From contig NZ_FNPT01000012.1 in assembly GCF_900107375.1 (NCBI RefSeq), positions 62,001 through 126,000 on the forward strand: 64,000 nucleotides of DNA. The letters run 5' to 3'. Source of the DNA: Lysobacter sp. yr284. GTDB taxonomy: Bacteria > Pseudomonadota > Gammaproteobacteria > Xanthomonadales > Xanthomonadaceae. The position numbers were made by a program, and so were the translations under genes. How positions within the stretch are numbered: the first letter of the stretch is position 1; each line of letters starts with the position of its first letter. Under the pieces are notes generated by a model that saw only the letters and a list, made by a program, of their open reading frames with translations, was not told where the DNA came from and made no database searches. Positions 1-8,331 of the stretch are shown in pieces.

Positions 1-2192
1 GTATTGGTCTGTTTCGGGCCTCGAACGATTGTGTCCTGATTGCGGAGGGTCTCGACCGCCATGTCGCGTTGCGAAAACAGATCGATCAGTTCCTGGCCGG
101 CGGCATCTTTGATCAACATGCGGCACTGACCGCCACCGCCCGGTGTGGAGTTGCTAATGAATCCCATCGTGTGGGCCGAGTCAGGCAGACCCCGTGGCGG
201 CGTTTGTTCTGCGTTGAACAATCTGCCGATGCATACCGGCCGGTCCGGGTCGCCCTCGAGGAAGCTGATGATGACTTCTTGGCCAATACGGGGGATTGCG
301 ATGGTGCCCCACCCTCGACCCGCCCAGGGCTGGGATACCCTGATCCAGCACGAACTGGCGTCATCGAACTTACCGTATCGATCCCATGGGAACTGGACTT
401 TGATCCGTCCGAACTTGTCGGTATGGATCTCTTCCCCTTTCGGGCCGACGACGCTCGCGGACTGCGGGCCGGGCATGATGGGCTTGGTGTGATGTCGGAC
501 GGGCCGATAAGGGATTTTGCGTCGGATAAGGGTCAGGGTGTTGCTGAAGACATCGCCCTGTTCCTGACCGAAGTTGTTCCGCGCATCGATTTGCGCGCCG
601 ACCAGCAGGAAATCGCTGCTTTGCTCGTCAGAAGGATCGAACCAATGGTGATCCGCGATCTTGAACGTATGCCCAACCACCATGCTGCGACAGTGGGATT
701 GCCCCATGAACAGCTTGGATTGCCACTCGTAGGCTTCCATGCGCAGCTTCGCTTCGCGATTGCCGTCCTCGATGTCGCGGTACGCAAACGCAGGCATGCC
801 GTCGTAATCCTGGAGAGTCGGAACCGCTCCTTGCTGGGTAACCGTCGTCTGCTCGACGGCGCGGCGCCCGATAGGGTCCTTGAAGTCGTAGGTGTTCATT
901 GCGACCGAGCCGATCTGGACGGTACGCACGGCTGACAGTGCGGTCAGTTCATCCTGCTCGGAGGGATGGCCGCCGTCGTTGAAATGCACTAATGGCTGGT
1001 GTGTCTGCGCTGGGCAGGCTTGCGCATGCGTGGAGTCGTCGCAGATGATGAGTTTGTGACCATCGGGGCGATGCTCGAAGTAATAGAACAGGCCGAACTG
1101 CTCGAGCAGGCGGCTGACGAAATTTAGGTCGCTCTCGTTGTACTGAACGATGTAGTTCTGCGGCGGGGGCTTCTTGAAGACGCGAAGCTCGTAGTCGGGG
1201 AGGCTGCCATAGTCTCTAAAGATCTGCTCGGCAACATCGATGACGTTGACGTCCTGGAAGATTCGGCTATTGCGGCGCTTGCCGAGATACCACAACCAAG
1301 GAACCAATTCAGCGGAATAGACCGCTAGCCCCCCATCGGTACGAGAGAAACCGAAGCTGGCCACATAACCGTTGAGAGGATGCTCGGTCCCGTCATCCAG
1401 CTTGAACATAACGGTCAGATTCTGCGAAATGACGTCCTTCAGATCGATCGCAGCGTTCAGAGAGAGAAGCTGAAGCTGATAGCTGCTCAGGTCCGAGAGC
1501 GCGGCGCTGCCGCTGAGGGAGGAGATGTAAAGCCGCTTGTCGCCCGACAGCGGCGATACCAGACGCATGAGACGGGTAGCGTCCTCCAACTGGCCCGAGA
1601 TCGCCTGGCCAGCTTCTTCCAACAACTGGCGGGCGACGGGTGGGGCGTAGTTGAGGCTCGGAGAGGTGGCATCGGCTAGCGTGCTGCCAGTCAATGGATG
1701 GTCGTCCACGAACCTAGGCATCTCCCCATTCGGATTGAACCCTGGTGTGGGTCCCAGGCCTGACGACGGCTGGAACTTCTCCAGCAATGCCGTGGCCTGC
1801 GGTAGCGATTTCGCCGCCTGGGCAAACTGTCCGATGCGAGGATCGGACATGCCCGCCAATTGCACTCCATCGGTGAATGCGGAGCCGAGATCGTCACTGG
1901 CTACGGATTGAGCAATCTGCGTGGCGGACTGGACGCCCCTTGCGATCTTGGCGATGTCCTCACCGCCGGTGGCCTGAGCCAACTGAGCGGTCATGTCGAG
2001 AGCGTCGTCGACGTCTGGGATGGACGGCGATGCGCGCGCAAGTCCCTCCAACTCACGTGCGAGCGATGTCTTGCTGTCGTGGATAGTGTTGTCGAGTTCC
2101 TTGAAAAGGGCGGTCTGCCCATCGGAAGGCGTTATGCCGCTATCGATAAGCGGCGAGCCGCCCGGATCGGTCGGGCCAGTCTTGACTGACAT
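1..2192 (-). CDS. vgrG: Type VI secretion tip protein VgrG (3' end outside window)
   Basis: Trimeric spike protein that caps the Hcp tube of the type VI secretion system and carries effectors into target cells. About 730 residues are visible; the gene runs off the left edge. The gp27/gp5-like core begins near residue 206 (LVSPLSGDKRLYISSLSG). The family hallmark HTDKFGRIKVQFPWDRYG lies near residue 585, followed by GWGTIAIPRIGQEV and FLEGDPDRPVCIGRLFN. The last visible part (DMAVETLRNQDTIV) is where the gp5-type needle begins. The ATG is preceded by GAGGA at good spacing. Odd: about 205 residues precede the usual VgrG start, rich in Asp, Ser and Ala with no motif I recognise. Other T6SS genes are not visible, so its cluster or effector must lie to the left. 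Confidence 0.93.
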   Translation of the reverse strand, partial: MSVKTGPTDPGGSPLIDSGITPSDGQTALFKELDNTIHDSKTSLARELEGLARASPSIPDVDDALDMTAQLAQATGGEDIAKIARGVQSATQIAQSVASDDLGSAFTDGVQLAGMSDPRIGQFAQAAKSLPQATALLEKFQPSSGLGPTPGFNPNGEMPRFVDDHPLTGSTLADATSPSLNYAPPVARQLLEEAGQAISGQLEDATRLMRLVSPLSGDKRLYISSLSGSAALSDLSSYQLQLLSLNAAIDLKDVISQNLTVMFKLDDGTEHPLNGYVASFGFSRTDGGLAVYSAELVPWLWYLGKRRNSRIFQDVNVIDVAEQIFRDYGSLPDYELRVFKKPPPQNYIVQYNESDLNFVSRLLEQFGLFYYFEHRPDGHKLIICDDSTHAQACPAQTHQPLVHFNDGGHPSEQDELTALSAVRTVQIGSVAMNTYDFKDPIGRRAVEQTTVTQQGAVPTLQDYDGMPAFAYRDIEDGNREAKLRMEAYEWQSKLFMGQSHCRSMVVGHTFKIADHHWFDPSDEQSSDFLLVGAQIDARNNFGQEQGDVFSNTLTLIRRKIPYRPVRHHTKPIMPGPQSASVVGPKGEEIHTDKFGRIKVQFPWDRYGKFDDASSCWIRVSQPWAGRGWGTIAIPRIGQEVIISFLEGDPDRPVCIGRLFNAEQTPPRGLPDSAHTMGFISNSTPGGGGQCRMLIKDAAGQELIDLFSQRDMAVETLRNQDTIVRGPKQTN

Positions 2193-2937
2193 ACGAAGTC
2201 CTCATCCTTGAAATCGAACTGGGTTGCCGAGAAGTTGAAACAGCGAAGGCATTGCCATGCCAAGGATCAGCGCGGATGTACTTACTGTGGGGCTGAGGGG
2301 TTTGTCTACAAAGCGCGCGGTTATAAGTAGCTTCCTCCCCATCTTCCATCGTCAGGGGGACTAAAATAAAAAAATGTGAAATGCCTCCAGAAACAAATTT
2401 TTGTCAAGGTGGTCCATGCGGCGCTGAATGAACAAAGTCACACTTATTGCGCGAAAATGCTGCGTGTAACTGCCACGGCCTTTCTTTTCGGCGAATAGCG
2501 AGGGTGGCTCGAATCGTATCGCCCAGGTTTTTCAGGCCGCCGCCAGCAGTTCAGGGTGTATCGTTTTTCGCTTGAAAGGGATTTCAACAGTTGTAGCAGC
2601 GTGCTTGATGTAATCGCGATTCAGGGAGATTCGTTGATCGCCGGCTGGACGTTACTGCCGATGTTCCGGGTTGCCGGGGCTTGGTTGCCGCCAGGTTGCG
2701 TTGGGAAATGGTGGGTGGGCGCCAGCTGACAGCGATAGGGCCAGGACCGCGGCAAAGGCGGTAGGTGCGGTAGGCCTGCTCGGTGTTGGAGGGGCGTTCT
2801 TGGCGCCGTACAGAGGCGGTACGGGACGTTGTAACTCAATACCTGCGCGGCGCAAATTTCATTTGCGCTCGCTGGAATGCGCGATATAAGTGCCGTCAGC
2901 ATCAGTGATGACGCCGGCAGTCAGAAAAATGGGATCT
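2193..2937. other. Intergenic region, AT-rich patch, no gene recognised
   Basis: About 745 bases between the divergent vgrG and the next gene. Bases 2360-2410 are strikingly AT-rich for this genome, with runs of A. A perfect -35 hexamer TTGACA reads on the minus strand at 2407-2402, but the hexamer 17 bases on (GCATTT) is a poor -10. It is therefore only a candidate vgrG promoter. Short reading frames across 2670-2889 have no ribosome site or recognisable product. Confidence 0.4.
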
Positions 2938-3711
2938 ATGGAGCCTACCTCGGAAACCAGTTCGCAGCCCGATGACCCTAAGCGGGCCTTGCTGGACGAG
3001 TACTTTTCGGAGGCCGGCTTCGTCCCGCGCCTGCACGACCAAGTGTGGGATAAGGCTGCGTTGCAACGCCTGCTCGCCGCGCAGCGGCGCTATCTGCAGT
3101 CGCCGCGCGACCGCGAGCGGTTCCCGCGCGAGATCGGGGAGGCGTTCTGGTTGCCCGAGCGCGAGGCGCGGCGGTGCGGCCGGCGCGCTGGGTTTGGGCT
3201 CCAGCATGCGGTGTCGGTGTATGAGCAAGGCTGCGAGCAACTGCACGACATGGCCTATCGGTTGTTTGCCGGCGAGTCGGTGCATTTGACTGACTCGAAC
3301 GCGGAGCAGGTAGCTGCGGTGCAAGCGCCGGCGTGTTCGCCGGCCGAGGCGCGGACGCGTCAGGCGTTGCTCGATGAGTCGCTGGCCGACGATGGTTTCG
3401 TGCTGCGCCTGCGCTGCGATCTGCAATGGGATCGTCCGGCGTTCGGGCGCCTGCGGCGGGCGATGCGGGCGTATCTGGCGGCACGTGCGAATGCGCCGTG
3501 GCTGGATCGCGAGACCGCGGAGCTGTTCTGGCGCCTGGAATGGTTCGTGCCGGCGTGGTCGTCGCATGCGAACTTTCCGCGCGAGCATGCGGCCGGACAT
3601 TACGACGAGGTGTTCGCCGTGTTGGGCGATCTGGCGATCCCGTTGTTCGTGGAGGGCGATCTGGACGCCAACGGCGACGCGGAAGCGGCCGCCATGTGGG
3701 CAGCGCCATGA
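2938..3711 (+). CDS. Hypothetical protein with an internal duplication
   Basis: Unrecognised, soluble, about 257 residues. It consists of two related halves: ALLDEYFSEAGFVPRLHDQVWD near residue 13 is matched by ALLDESLADDGFVLRLRCDLQWD near residue 143. Each is followed by a helix ending in RRYL or RAYL and then an EAFW or ELFW segment. No signal peptide or membrane segment is visible. Of several in-frame starts, the ATG with GGGAT just upstream was chosen; starts 9 or 30 bases earlier are possible. The stop overlaps the next start (ATGA), so the two genes are probably co-translated. Position next to vgrG is suggestive but proves nothing. Confidence 0.7.
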   Translation: MEPTSETSSQPDDPKRALLDEYFSEAGFVPRLHDQVWDKAALQRLLAAQRRYLQSPRDRERFPREIGEAFWLPEREARRCGRRAGFGLQHAVSVYEQGCEQLHDMAYRLFAGESVHLTDSNAEQVAAVQAPACSPAEARTRQALLDESLADDGFVLRLRCDLQWDRPAFGRLRRAMRAYLAARANAPWLDRETAELFWRLEWFVPAWSSHANFPREHAAGHYDEVFAVLGDLAIPLFVEGDLDANGDAEAAAMWAAP

Positions 3712-4118
3712 TCGTCTACCGGTTCGGTCCCCACAGCGCCGACGAACTGACCTTGTGGTTCGATCGGATCGGCGCCGAGGCGATGCTGGCGGCGTTGCGT
3801 GCGTTGGCTTCGGCCGAATCGGACGCGGCTAGCGAAGAGCTTCGTGCGACGGGCTTGCGCAAGGCGTCGGCGTCCGCGGCCTGTATCGTCCTGGCGCGGG
3901 CGGAACAGGACGAGATGATCGAGTCCGCTGCCGCGGTGAGCCTGGGAATGGCCGATGAAACCGTCGATTACGCACAGCACAAGCTGCGCGAGTTCCTGGT
4001 CGCCGATGATTTCGCGCCGGCGGAGTTCGCGGCGTTCGAGCGCGAGGGGCGCAGGTACGATACGCAGGTTTACTTCTGCCGGTTGGATGCGCAGATTGAG
4101 GCGCTGGCTGGTGTTTGA
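3708..4118 (+). CDS. Hypothetical protein coupled to the upstream duplicated protein
   Basis: Unrecognised 136-residue acidic soluble protein (starts MIVYRFGPHSADELTLWFDR). It shows an all-alpha look with many Ala and Glu and no signal peptide. The start overlaps the previous stop by four bases, which implies translational coupling. The gene ends just before a dispersed palindromic repeat that probably stops transcription. A partner or immunity-like role is possible given the vgrG neighbour, but nothing in the protein shows it. Confidence 0.7.
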   Translation: MIVYRFGPHSADELTLWFDRIGAEAMLAALRALASAESDAASEELRATGLRKASASAACIVLARAEQDEMIESAAAVSLGMADETVDYAQHKLREFLVADDFAPAEFAAFEREGRRYDTQVYFCRLDAQIEALAGV

Positions 4119-4140
4119 GCGTTGGGGCGCGTGGCGATCT

Positions 4141-4276
4141 GAGCGGAAAGCGTCGGGGCTGAAGCCCCTCCCACAAAAGCCGCTCCTCCGTAGGAGGGGC
4201 TTCAGCCCCGAAGCTTTTCGGTCCGATGCGGCGAAGCGATCCGGGCGGAAGGCATCGGGACTGAAGTCCCTCCCAC
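4141..4276. repeat. Dispersed palindromic repeat, copy 1 (three half-sites)
   Basis: Contains GTCGGGGCTGAAGCCCCTCC, its inverted partner GGAGGGGCTTCAGCCCCGA about 35 bases on, and a further CATCGGGACTGAAGTCCCTC. Each core is itself a palindrome, so the transcript can fold into strong hairpins. The same unit recurs in at least nine other intergenic places here. It lies between two convergent genes. Confidence 0.85.
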
Positions 4277-4277
4277 G

Positions 4278-5078
4278 TCAATGCGCGTGGCCGTTGCGCT
4301 TGAGATAGGCGGCGGCGAACGGGTCGAGTTCCATGTCGCCGAGGTCGGCGTAGTCGGTCTCGCGGTAGTCGCCGGTGGCGGTGAACGCGGTTTGCGCGCC
4401 GACGCGTTCGAGCTTGACCAGCTTGAGTTCGTAGAAACCGGTGTCGCCCGTCTTCGGTTTCGCCGGGCCGGTGCGGTAGTACGCCGGCAGGCCTTCGGCG
4501 GACAGCCATTCCAGCGCGATCGGTTGGCCTTCGGCGCTTTCGCCGCGATAACGCTCGGCGCTCAGTCCCAATACCTTGGCCGAGCCGTCGCGTTTGAGTT
4601 TGTCGCGCAGTTGCGGGTTGATCGGGCTGGCGAGTTGTTGCCACTGCGGCATGCGGCCGGTGGTGCGCAAGTCGCCGGGCGCCCAGGCGATGCTGCGTTT
4701 TTCTTCGGCGAACAGTTCCAGCCGGGCGATGCCGTCGGGCGTTTGCCGCCACAGTTCGGCCGGTTCGCCGGGCTGGCGATATTCGATGCGGTCGGCGCTG
4801 CGCACCAGGGTCAGGCTGCGTTCGCCGCGGGCGTCGCGCACGGTGTATTGGGCGATCAAGGCTTGCGCGTCCGGGGCGACGGCCGCGGGCGTCGCCGAGT
4901 CGACGACGGCGGCAGGCGCCGCGTTCGCCGCGGCCGCGTCGCCGGCCCACGCGGGGCCGGCGAGCGCGAACGCCAGGGCGAGCGCGAGGCCGCCTGTCGC
5001 GACCCGCCGCGCAACGGCGGCGGGTCGCTCGCTTGCAAGACGCGCTGCAGCTCGATCCGTCACGGCACGACCGATCAC
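4278..5078 (-). CDS. Exported hypothetical protein downstream of alkaline phosphatase
   Basis: Unrecognised exported protein of about 266 residues. A cleavable signal peptide ends near GLALALAFALAGPAWA, followed by an Ala-rich linker and a globular region (LTLVRSADRIEYRQPGEPAELW, with later charged and aromatic stretches). The GTG start was chosen because it overlaps the phosphatase stop as GTGA and gives a complete signal peptide; upstream in-frame starts lie inside the phosphatase gene. Tight coupling suggests a periplasmic accessory to phosphate-ester metabolism, which is inference only. Confidence 0.75.
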   Translation of the reverse strand: MIGRAVTDRAAARLASERPAAVARRVATGGLALALAFALAGPAWAGDAAAANAAPAAVVDSATPAAVAPDAQALIAQYTVRDARGERSLTLVRSADRIEYRQPGEPAELWRQTPDGIARLELFAEEKRSIAWAPGDLRTTGRMPQWQQLASPINPQLRDKLKRDGSAKVLGLSAERYRGESAEGQPIALEWLSAEGLPAYYRTGPAKPKTGDTGFYELKLVKLERVGAQTAFTATGDYRETDYADLGDMELDPFAAAYLKRNGHAH

Positions 5079-6739
5079 AGCGTGGCCTGGTTGCGCGCCA
5101 TGCCGGCGCGCAGGTCCTCTTCCATCAGCGGCGCGGCCAGCGCGCCGCGGCCGCGCGGGAAGCCGTTGTTGCAATAGCCGAACAGGGCGCACAGGAACAC
5201 GCTGGTGTTGCGCTGCGATTGCGCCATCACGTGGAAGATCGTGTTCTGCTCGACCACCCCCTGGAACGCGTGCGCGCCGGGGCCGCGCGCGTAGATGCCG
5301 ACGTCTTCGGCGGCGTGGGTTTCATCGCCCAGCGGCACGGTCGCTTCCTGCAGGAAGTCCGGGTGCGCGGTGTCGATGCCGGTCAGGTCCGGGCGCGCGT
5401 TCGGGCCGCGGTAGCCGGGGCCGTTGACGTAGCCCAGCGTGGTGTAGGGCTTGCCGTTCTTGTCCAGGGCCAACTGGCCGTTGGTGACGACCTTGCCGAG
5501 GATGTCGTTGCCGCGGTCCGGGTAGCCGGCGACGGTGAAGGTGTGGCTGTGGTCGGCGGTGACGATGATGAGGGTGTCGCGTTCGTCGGTCTTCTTCAGC
5601 GCGGCGCGCACGGCGTCGGACAGGGCGATGGCGTCGGTCAGCGCGCGGCTGGCGTTGCCGGCGTGGTGGGCGTGGTCGACGCGGCCGCCTTCGACCATCA
5701 GGAAGTAGCCCTTGCGGCTGTTGTTGCCGAGCACGTCGATGGCCTTCGACGTCATCTCGGCCAGGCTCGGTTCCTTGCCGGTGTCGTTGGCGCGGTCCTG
5801 CTCGTATTCCATGTGCGAGCGCTCGAACAGGCCGAGCAGGTGGCGGGTGCGGCGCGGGTCGATGGCGTCGAACTGGGCCTTGTTCCAGACGTAGTTCGCG
5901 CCCGGGCGCTTGGCCCATTCCTGCGGCAGGTTGCGGCCGTCCTTGCGCCGGCCGGCGGCGCCGGCGTCTTCCGGGTCGCTCACGGTGCTGGGCAGGAAGT
6001 AGCTGCGGCCGCCGCCGAGCGCGACTTCCAGGCCGTCGCCGTAGGGGAATTCGATCAGCTGGCGGGCGATGTCCTTGCAGCCGTTGGCCTTGGCCTCGGC
6101 GCTGAGTTCGGCGTCGCTTTCCCAGTCGCGGTTGGGCGTGTGCGCATAGGTCGCGGCCGGCGTGGCGTGGGTGATGCGCGCGGTGCTGACGATGCCGGTG
6201 GCCAGGCCCAGCGCCTCGGACAGTTCCAGCATGGTGACCACGCCCTGGCCGCGCGCGGAGGCGCAGTCGCCGTACTTGGCCTTCTGGGTGACGCTGAGCA
6301 CGCCCTGGTTGGTCTTGATGCCGGTGACCATCGCGGTCATGGTCGGCGCCGAGTCCGGGGTCTGGCCGTCGACCGAGTAGGTCTTGGACAGGCTCACGTA
6401 GGGCAGCTTTTCGAACGAGAGGAAGTTCTCTTCGCCGCTGCCGCCCTTGAGCTGGCCTTCGCGGATGCGCGCGGCGGCGACGGTGGAAATGCCCATGCCG
6501 TCGCCGACGAACAGGATCACGTTCTTGGCCTTGAATGGCAGCGGGCGCAGGTTGGCGCCGGCGCGCGCGGTTTGCGCGCCTTCCTCGAACCAGCGTTGCG
6601 CGCTCTCGGCGCGCGCCGGCGCCTTCGGCGCGGCCTGCTTCGGCGCGGCGAGAACCGGCAAGGCGATGAGGGCGGTGCACACGGCGGCGCCCAGGACGGT
6701 ACGGACGGGCAGGGCGGAGCGATGCGAGGAGGCGCGCAT
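5075..6739 (-). CDS. phoA: Alkaline phosphatase, exported
   Basis: Periplasmic or secreted metal-dependent phosphomonoesterase of about 554 residues. After a signal peptide (VLGAAVCTALIALPVLAA) come LFVGDGMGIST (first metal-binding Asp), TPDSAPTMTAMVTG with the nucleophilic Ser, MVEGGRVDHAHHAGN, VTADHSHTFTV and GDETHAAEDVGIYARGP. These are the metal-ligand blocks of the family. The ETHAAEDV block is closer to the eukaryote-like branch than to E. coli PhoA. The ATG chosen gives a standard signal peptide; longer in-frame starts add an Arg-rich non-coding-looking tail. It is co-translated with the exported gene downstream. Phosphate-starvation control is expected for the family, but I see no clear Pho box upstream. 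Confidence 0.93.
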   Translation of the reverse strand: MRASSHRSALPVRTVLGAAVCTALIALPVLAAPKQAAPKAPARAESAQRWFEEGAQTARAGANLRPLPFKAKNVILFVGDGMGISTVAAARIREGQLKGGSGEENFLSFEKLPYVSLSKTYSVDGQTPDSAPTMTAMVTGIKTNQGVLSVTQKAKYGDCASARGQGVVTMLELSEALGLATGIVSTARITHATPAATYAHTPNRDWESDAELSAEAKANGCKDIARQLIEFPYGDGLEVALGGGRSYFLPSTVSDPEDAGAAGRRKDGRNLPQEWAKRPGANYVWNKAQFDAIDPRRTRHLLGLFERSHMEYEQDRANDTGKEPSLAEMTSKAIDVLGNNSRKGYFLMVEGGRVDHAHHAGNASRALTDAIALSDAVRAALKKTDERDTLIIVTADHSHTFTVAGYPDRGNDILGKVVTNGQLALDKNGKPYTTLGYVNGPGYRGPNARPDLTGIDTAHPDFLQEATVPLGDETHAAEDVGIYARGPGAHAFQGVVEQNTIFHVMAQSQRNTSVFLCALFGYCNNGFPRGRGALAAPLMEEDLRAGMARNQATL

Positions 6740-7044
6740 GAGGGCAGGACTCGGTGGTTCGGGGGAGCGGCCACTGTCCGGCGGCTTGGTTGCAGTCGCA
6801 TGACTGACTGGGAAGCGCATCGCAGAAGCGTGACCGGGATCGTGACTGCGAACGTTGCCTGCTCCGTCGTGTGACGTACGGTCCGATTCGACTGTCCGGG
6901 TTCGCGTTCGCGCACCGATAACTTGGCGGCTTGTAACCGCAAATGTCCTTGTTGCGTCGCTTCGTCCGGCATGCGCGGACGCAGAACGCATTCGACCAGG
7001 ACGCTGGGGCGCACAAGCAATCCGTCATTTATCAAGGAAGCGAA
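6740..7044. other. Divergent promoter region, no gene seen
   Basis: Non-coding spacer of about 305 bases between alkaline phosphatase and a divergent secreted-protein gene. It contains several loose GTGAC-type half-sites (6830-6880) but no convincing Pho box pair or terminator. Confidence 0.4.
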
Positions 7045-8037
7045 ATGAACAAGAAGTTGCTGCCTGTCGTGCTGTGTGGATTGATCGCCGCGCCGTTGTC
7101 GGCCTGGGCCGAGGATTCGGAGAAGGAAAGCCCGCCGGAGGAATGGGAACTCGCCGAGCGCAGCGATCCGATGACCGAGCCGGTCAAGAAGTTCCTCAAG
7201 GTGCTGGAGGATCTGGACCGTCGTTATCCGGACAGCGCCAAGATCGATGTCGCCCGCTTCATGGAAACCGAAGGCGAGGCGGTGGCGCAGGCGTACTGCA
7301 ACGTATTGGGCTTCGACGGCCCTTGCGTACCCGAGGACCGCAAGGGCGACGAGGTGTTCGTCGCCTACTCGCCGGAACGCAGCGCGGCCAAGCGTGCGTT
7401 GAGCTGGTGGGACTGGCTGACGACGCGTTTCACCAATGTGGGCATCATTCCTCACAACAACGCGTGCCCGGCGGGCTATGCCTGGACGGAAATCCGCATG
7501 GACGACGAGGATCGCCGAAACGCCAACCGCCGCGAGGGCTGGATCGGCGCGACGGTGTCGAATGCCAACACGTCCTGGCGTTTTTGCAAGGTCAACTCGT
7601 TGAAGTCGATGCAGTACCGGCCGCTGCCCCAGGCCGGAAACCGCTATGACTATGCGGTGCTGAACATGGGCTTGTTCTGCCCGTCCGGCGCGCGTCGCTA
7701 CACGCGCCAGCAGACCAACGAAGTTTGGAATAATCAGAACGGTTCCTACGGCGGAGTGTTCCCGAATTTCCGCATTTACAACACTTGGTTCACGCTTTAT
7801 TGCCACTTCGACGGGGGAGCTTCGTCTGCTCTGGGCCACATGACGACCTTCCCGAAGCACGGTTTCGCGCACGGTGTGTTTGCCCCGCTGTCGATGCCGA
7901 CGCATCCGTTGGGCGCCGGCTATGTGCACCAGGACGACGAGGACCTTGTCAACTTGAATTGGTGGTTGTTCGGCAGCCCCGACGAGATCATGGGCGGCGG
8001 GCGCAACACCTTGCGTTACCTGATGCGCGTCGAGTGA
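7045..8037 (+). CDS. Secreted protein of unknown function
   Basis: About 330 residues with a classic signal peptide (MNKKLLPVVLCGLIAAPLSAWA) and a strong AAGGAAG ribosome site. The mature part is acidic at first (EDSEKESPPEEWEL), then Trp-, Asn- and Tyr-rich with conserved-looking cysteines (YCNVLGFDGPC, ACPAGYAW, RFCKVN, LFCPSG, LYCHFDGG) that could form disulfides outside the cell. The C-terminal half (MTTFPKHGFAHGVFAP, NLNWWLFGSPDEIMGGG) suggests a globular beta-rich domain. I do not recognise the family. Codon use is slightly less GC-extreme than in neighbouring genes. A strong terminator follows. Confidence 0.8.
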   Translation: MNKKLLPVVLCGLIAAPLSAWAEDSEKESPPEEWELAERSDPMTEPVKKFLKVLEDLDRRYPDSAKIDVARFMETEGEAVAQAYCNVLGFDGPCVPEDRKGDEVFVAYSPERSAAKRALSWWDWLTTRFTNVGIIPHNNACPAGYAWTEIRMDDEDRRNANRREGWIGATVSNANTSWRFCKVNSLKSMQYRPLPQAGNRYDYAVLNMGLFCPSGARRYTRQQTNEVWNNQNGSYGGVFPNFRIYNTWFTLYCHFDGGASSALGHMTTFPKHGFAHGVFAPLSMPTHPLGAGYVHQDDEDLVNLNWWLFGSPDEIMGGGRNTLRYLMRVE

Positions 8038-8085
8038 GCGTAAGGGCGCGGACCTGAGGTCCGTAGTCCAAATCCGAAGTGTGCG

Positions 8086-8143
8086 TCGCGCCGTGGCCTC
8101 CGTCGTTCCTTTGTGAGCGGCGGAGGTTCGCGGCGCGATTTTT
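8086..8143 (+). terminator. Rho-independent terminator
   Basis: TCGCGCCG pairs with CGGCGCGA, and GCCTCCG with CGGAGG inside it, followed directly by TTTTT. It lies about 50 bases after the secreted-protein gene. Confidence 0.75.
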
Positions 8144-8331
8144 CGTTCGGCCTCGCGTCGATGCGCGAGGTCCGGTGACGGGAGCCGCGCCAGTTGCGAC
8201 CGCGACAACGCGCTTGCGGCGCAGGCGGCTACCCCGCATTCGCAACTGCCGTAGCTGCTGTATCGAACATCGCGCGGTGGCTTGGCCGAACGATTGCTAG
8301 ACTGCCGCCATCCCCGTTCCGATATCGCCTC

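Noticed and set aside
69-935. Plus-strand open frames across 69-935 and 1380-2211
   Set aside because: They lie antisense to vgrG, whose minus-strand frame carries unmistakable VgrG motifs throughout.
2671-2889. Small plus-strand gene between vgrG and the duplicated protein
   Set aside because: No ribosome site, composition of random GC-rich DNA, no conserved-looking segment.
5033-6874. Long plus-strand frame of 613 codons
   Set aside because: Antisense shadow of alkaline phosphatase; low-complexity Val/Gly/Ala/Arg translation with no motif.
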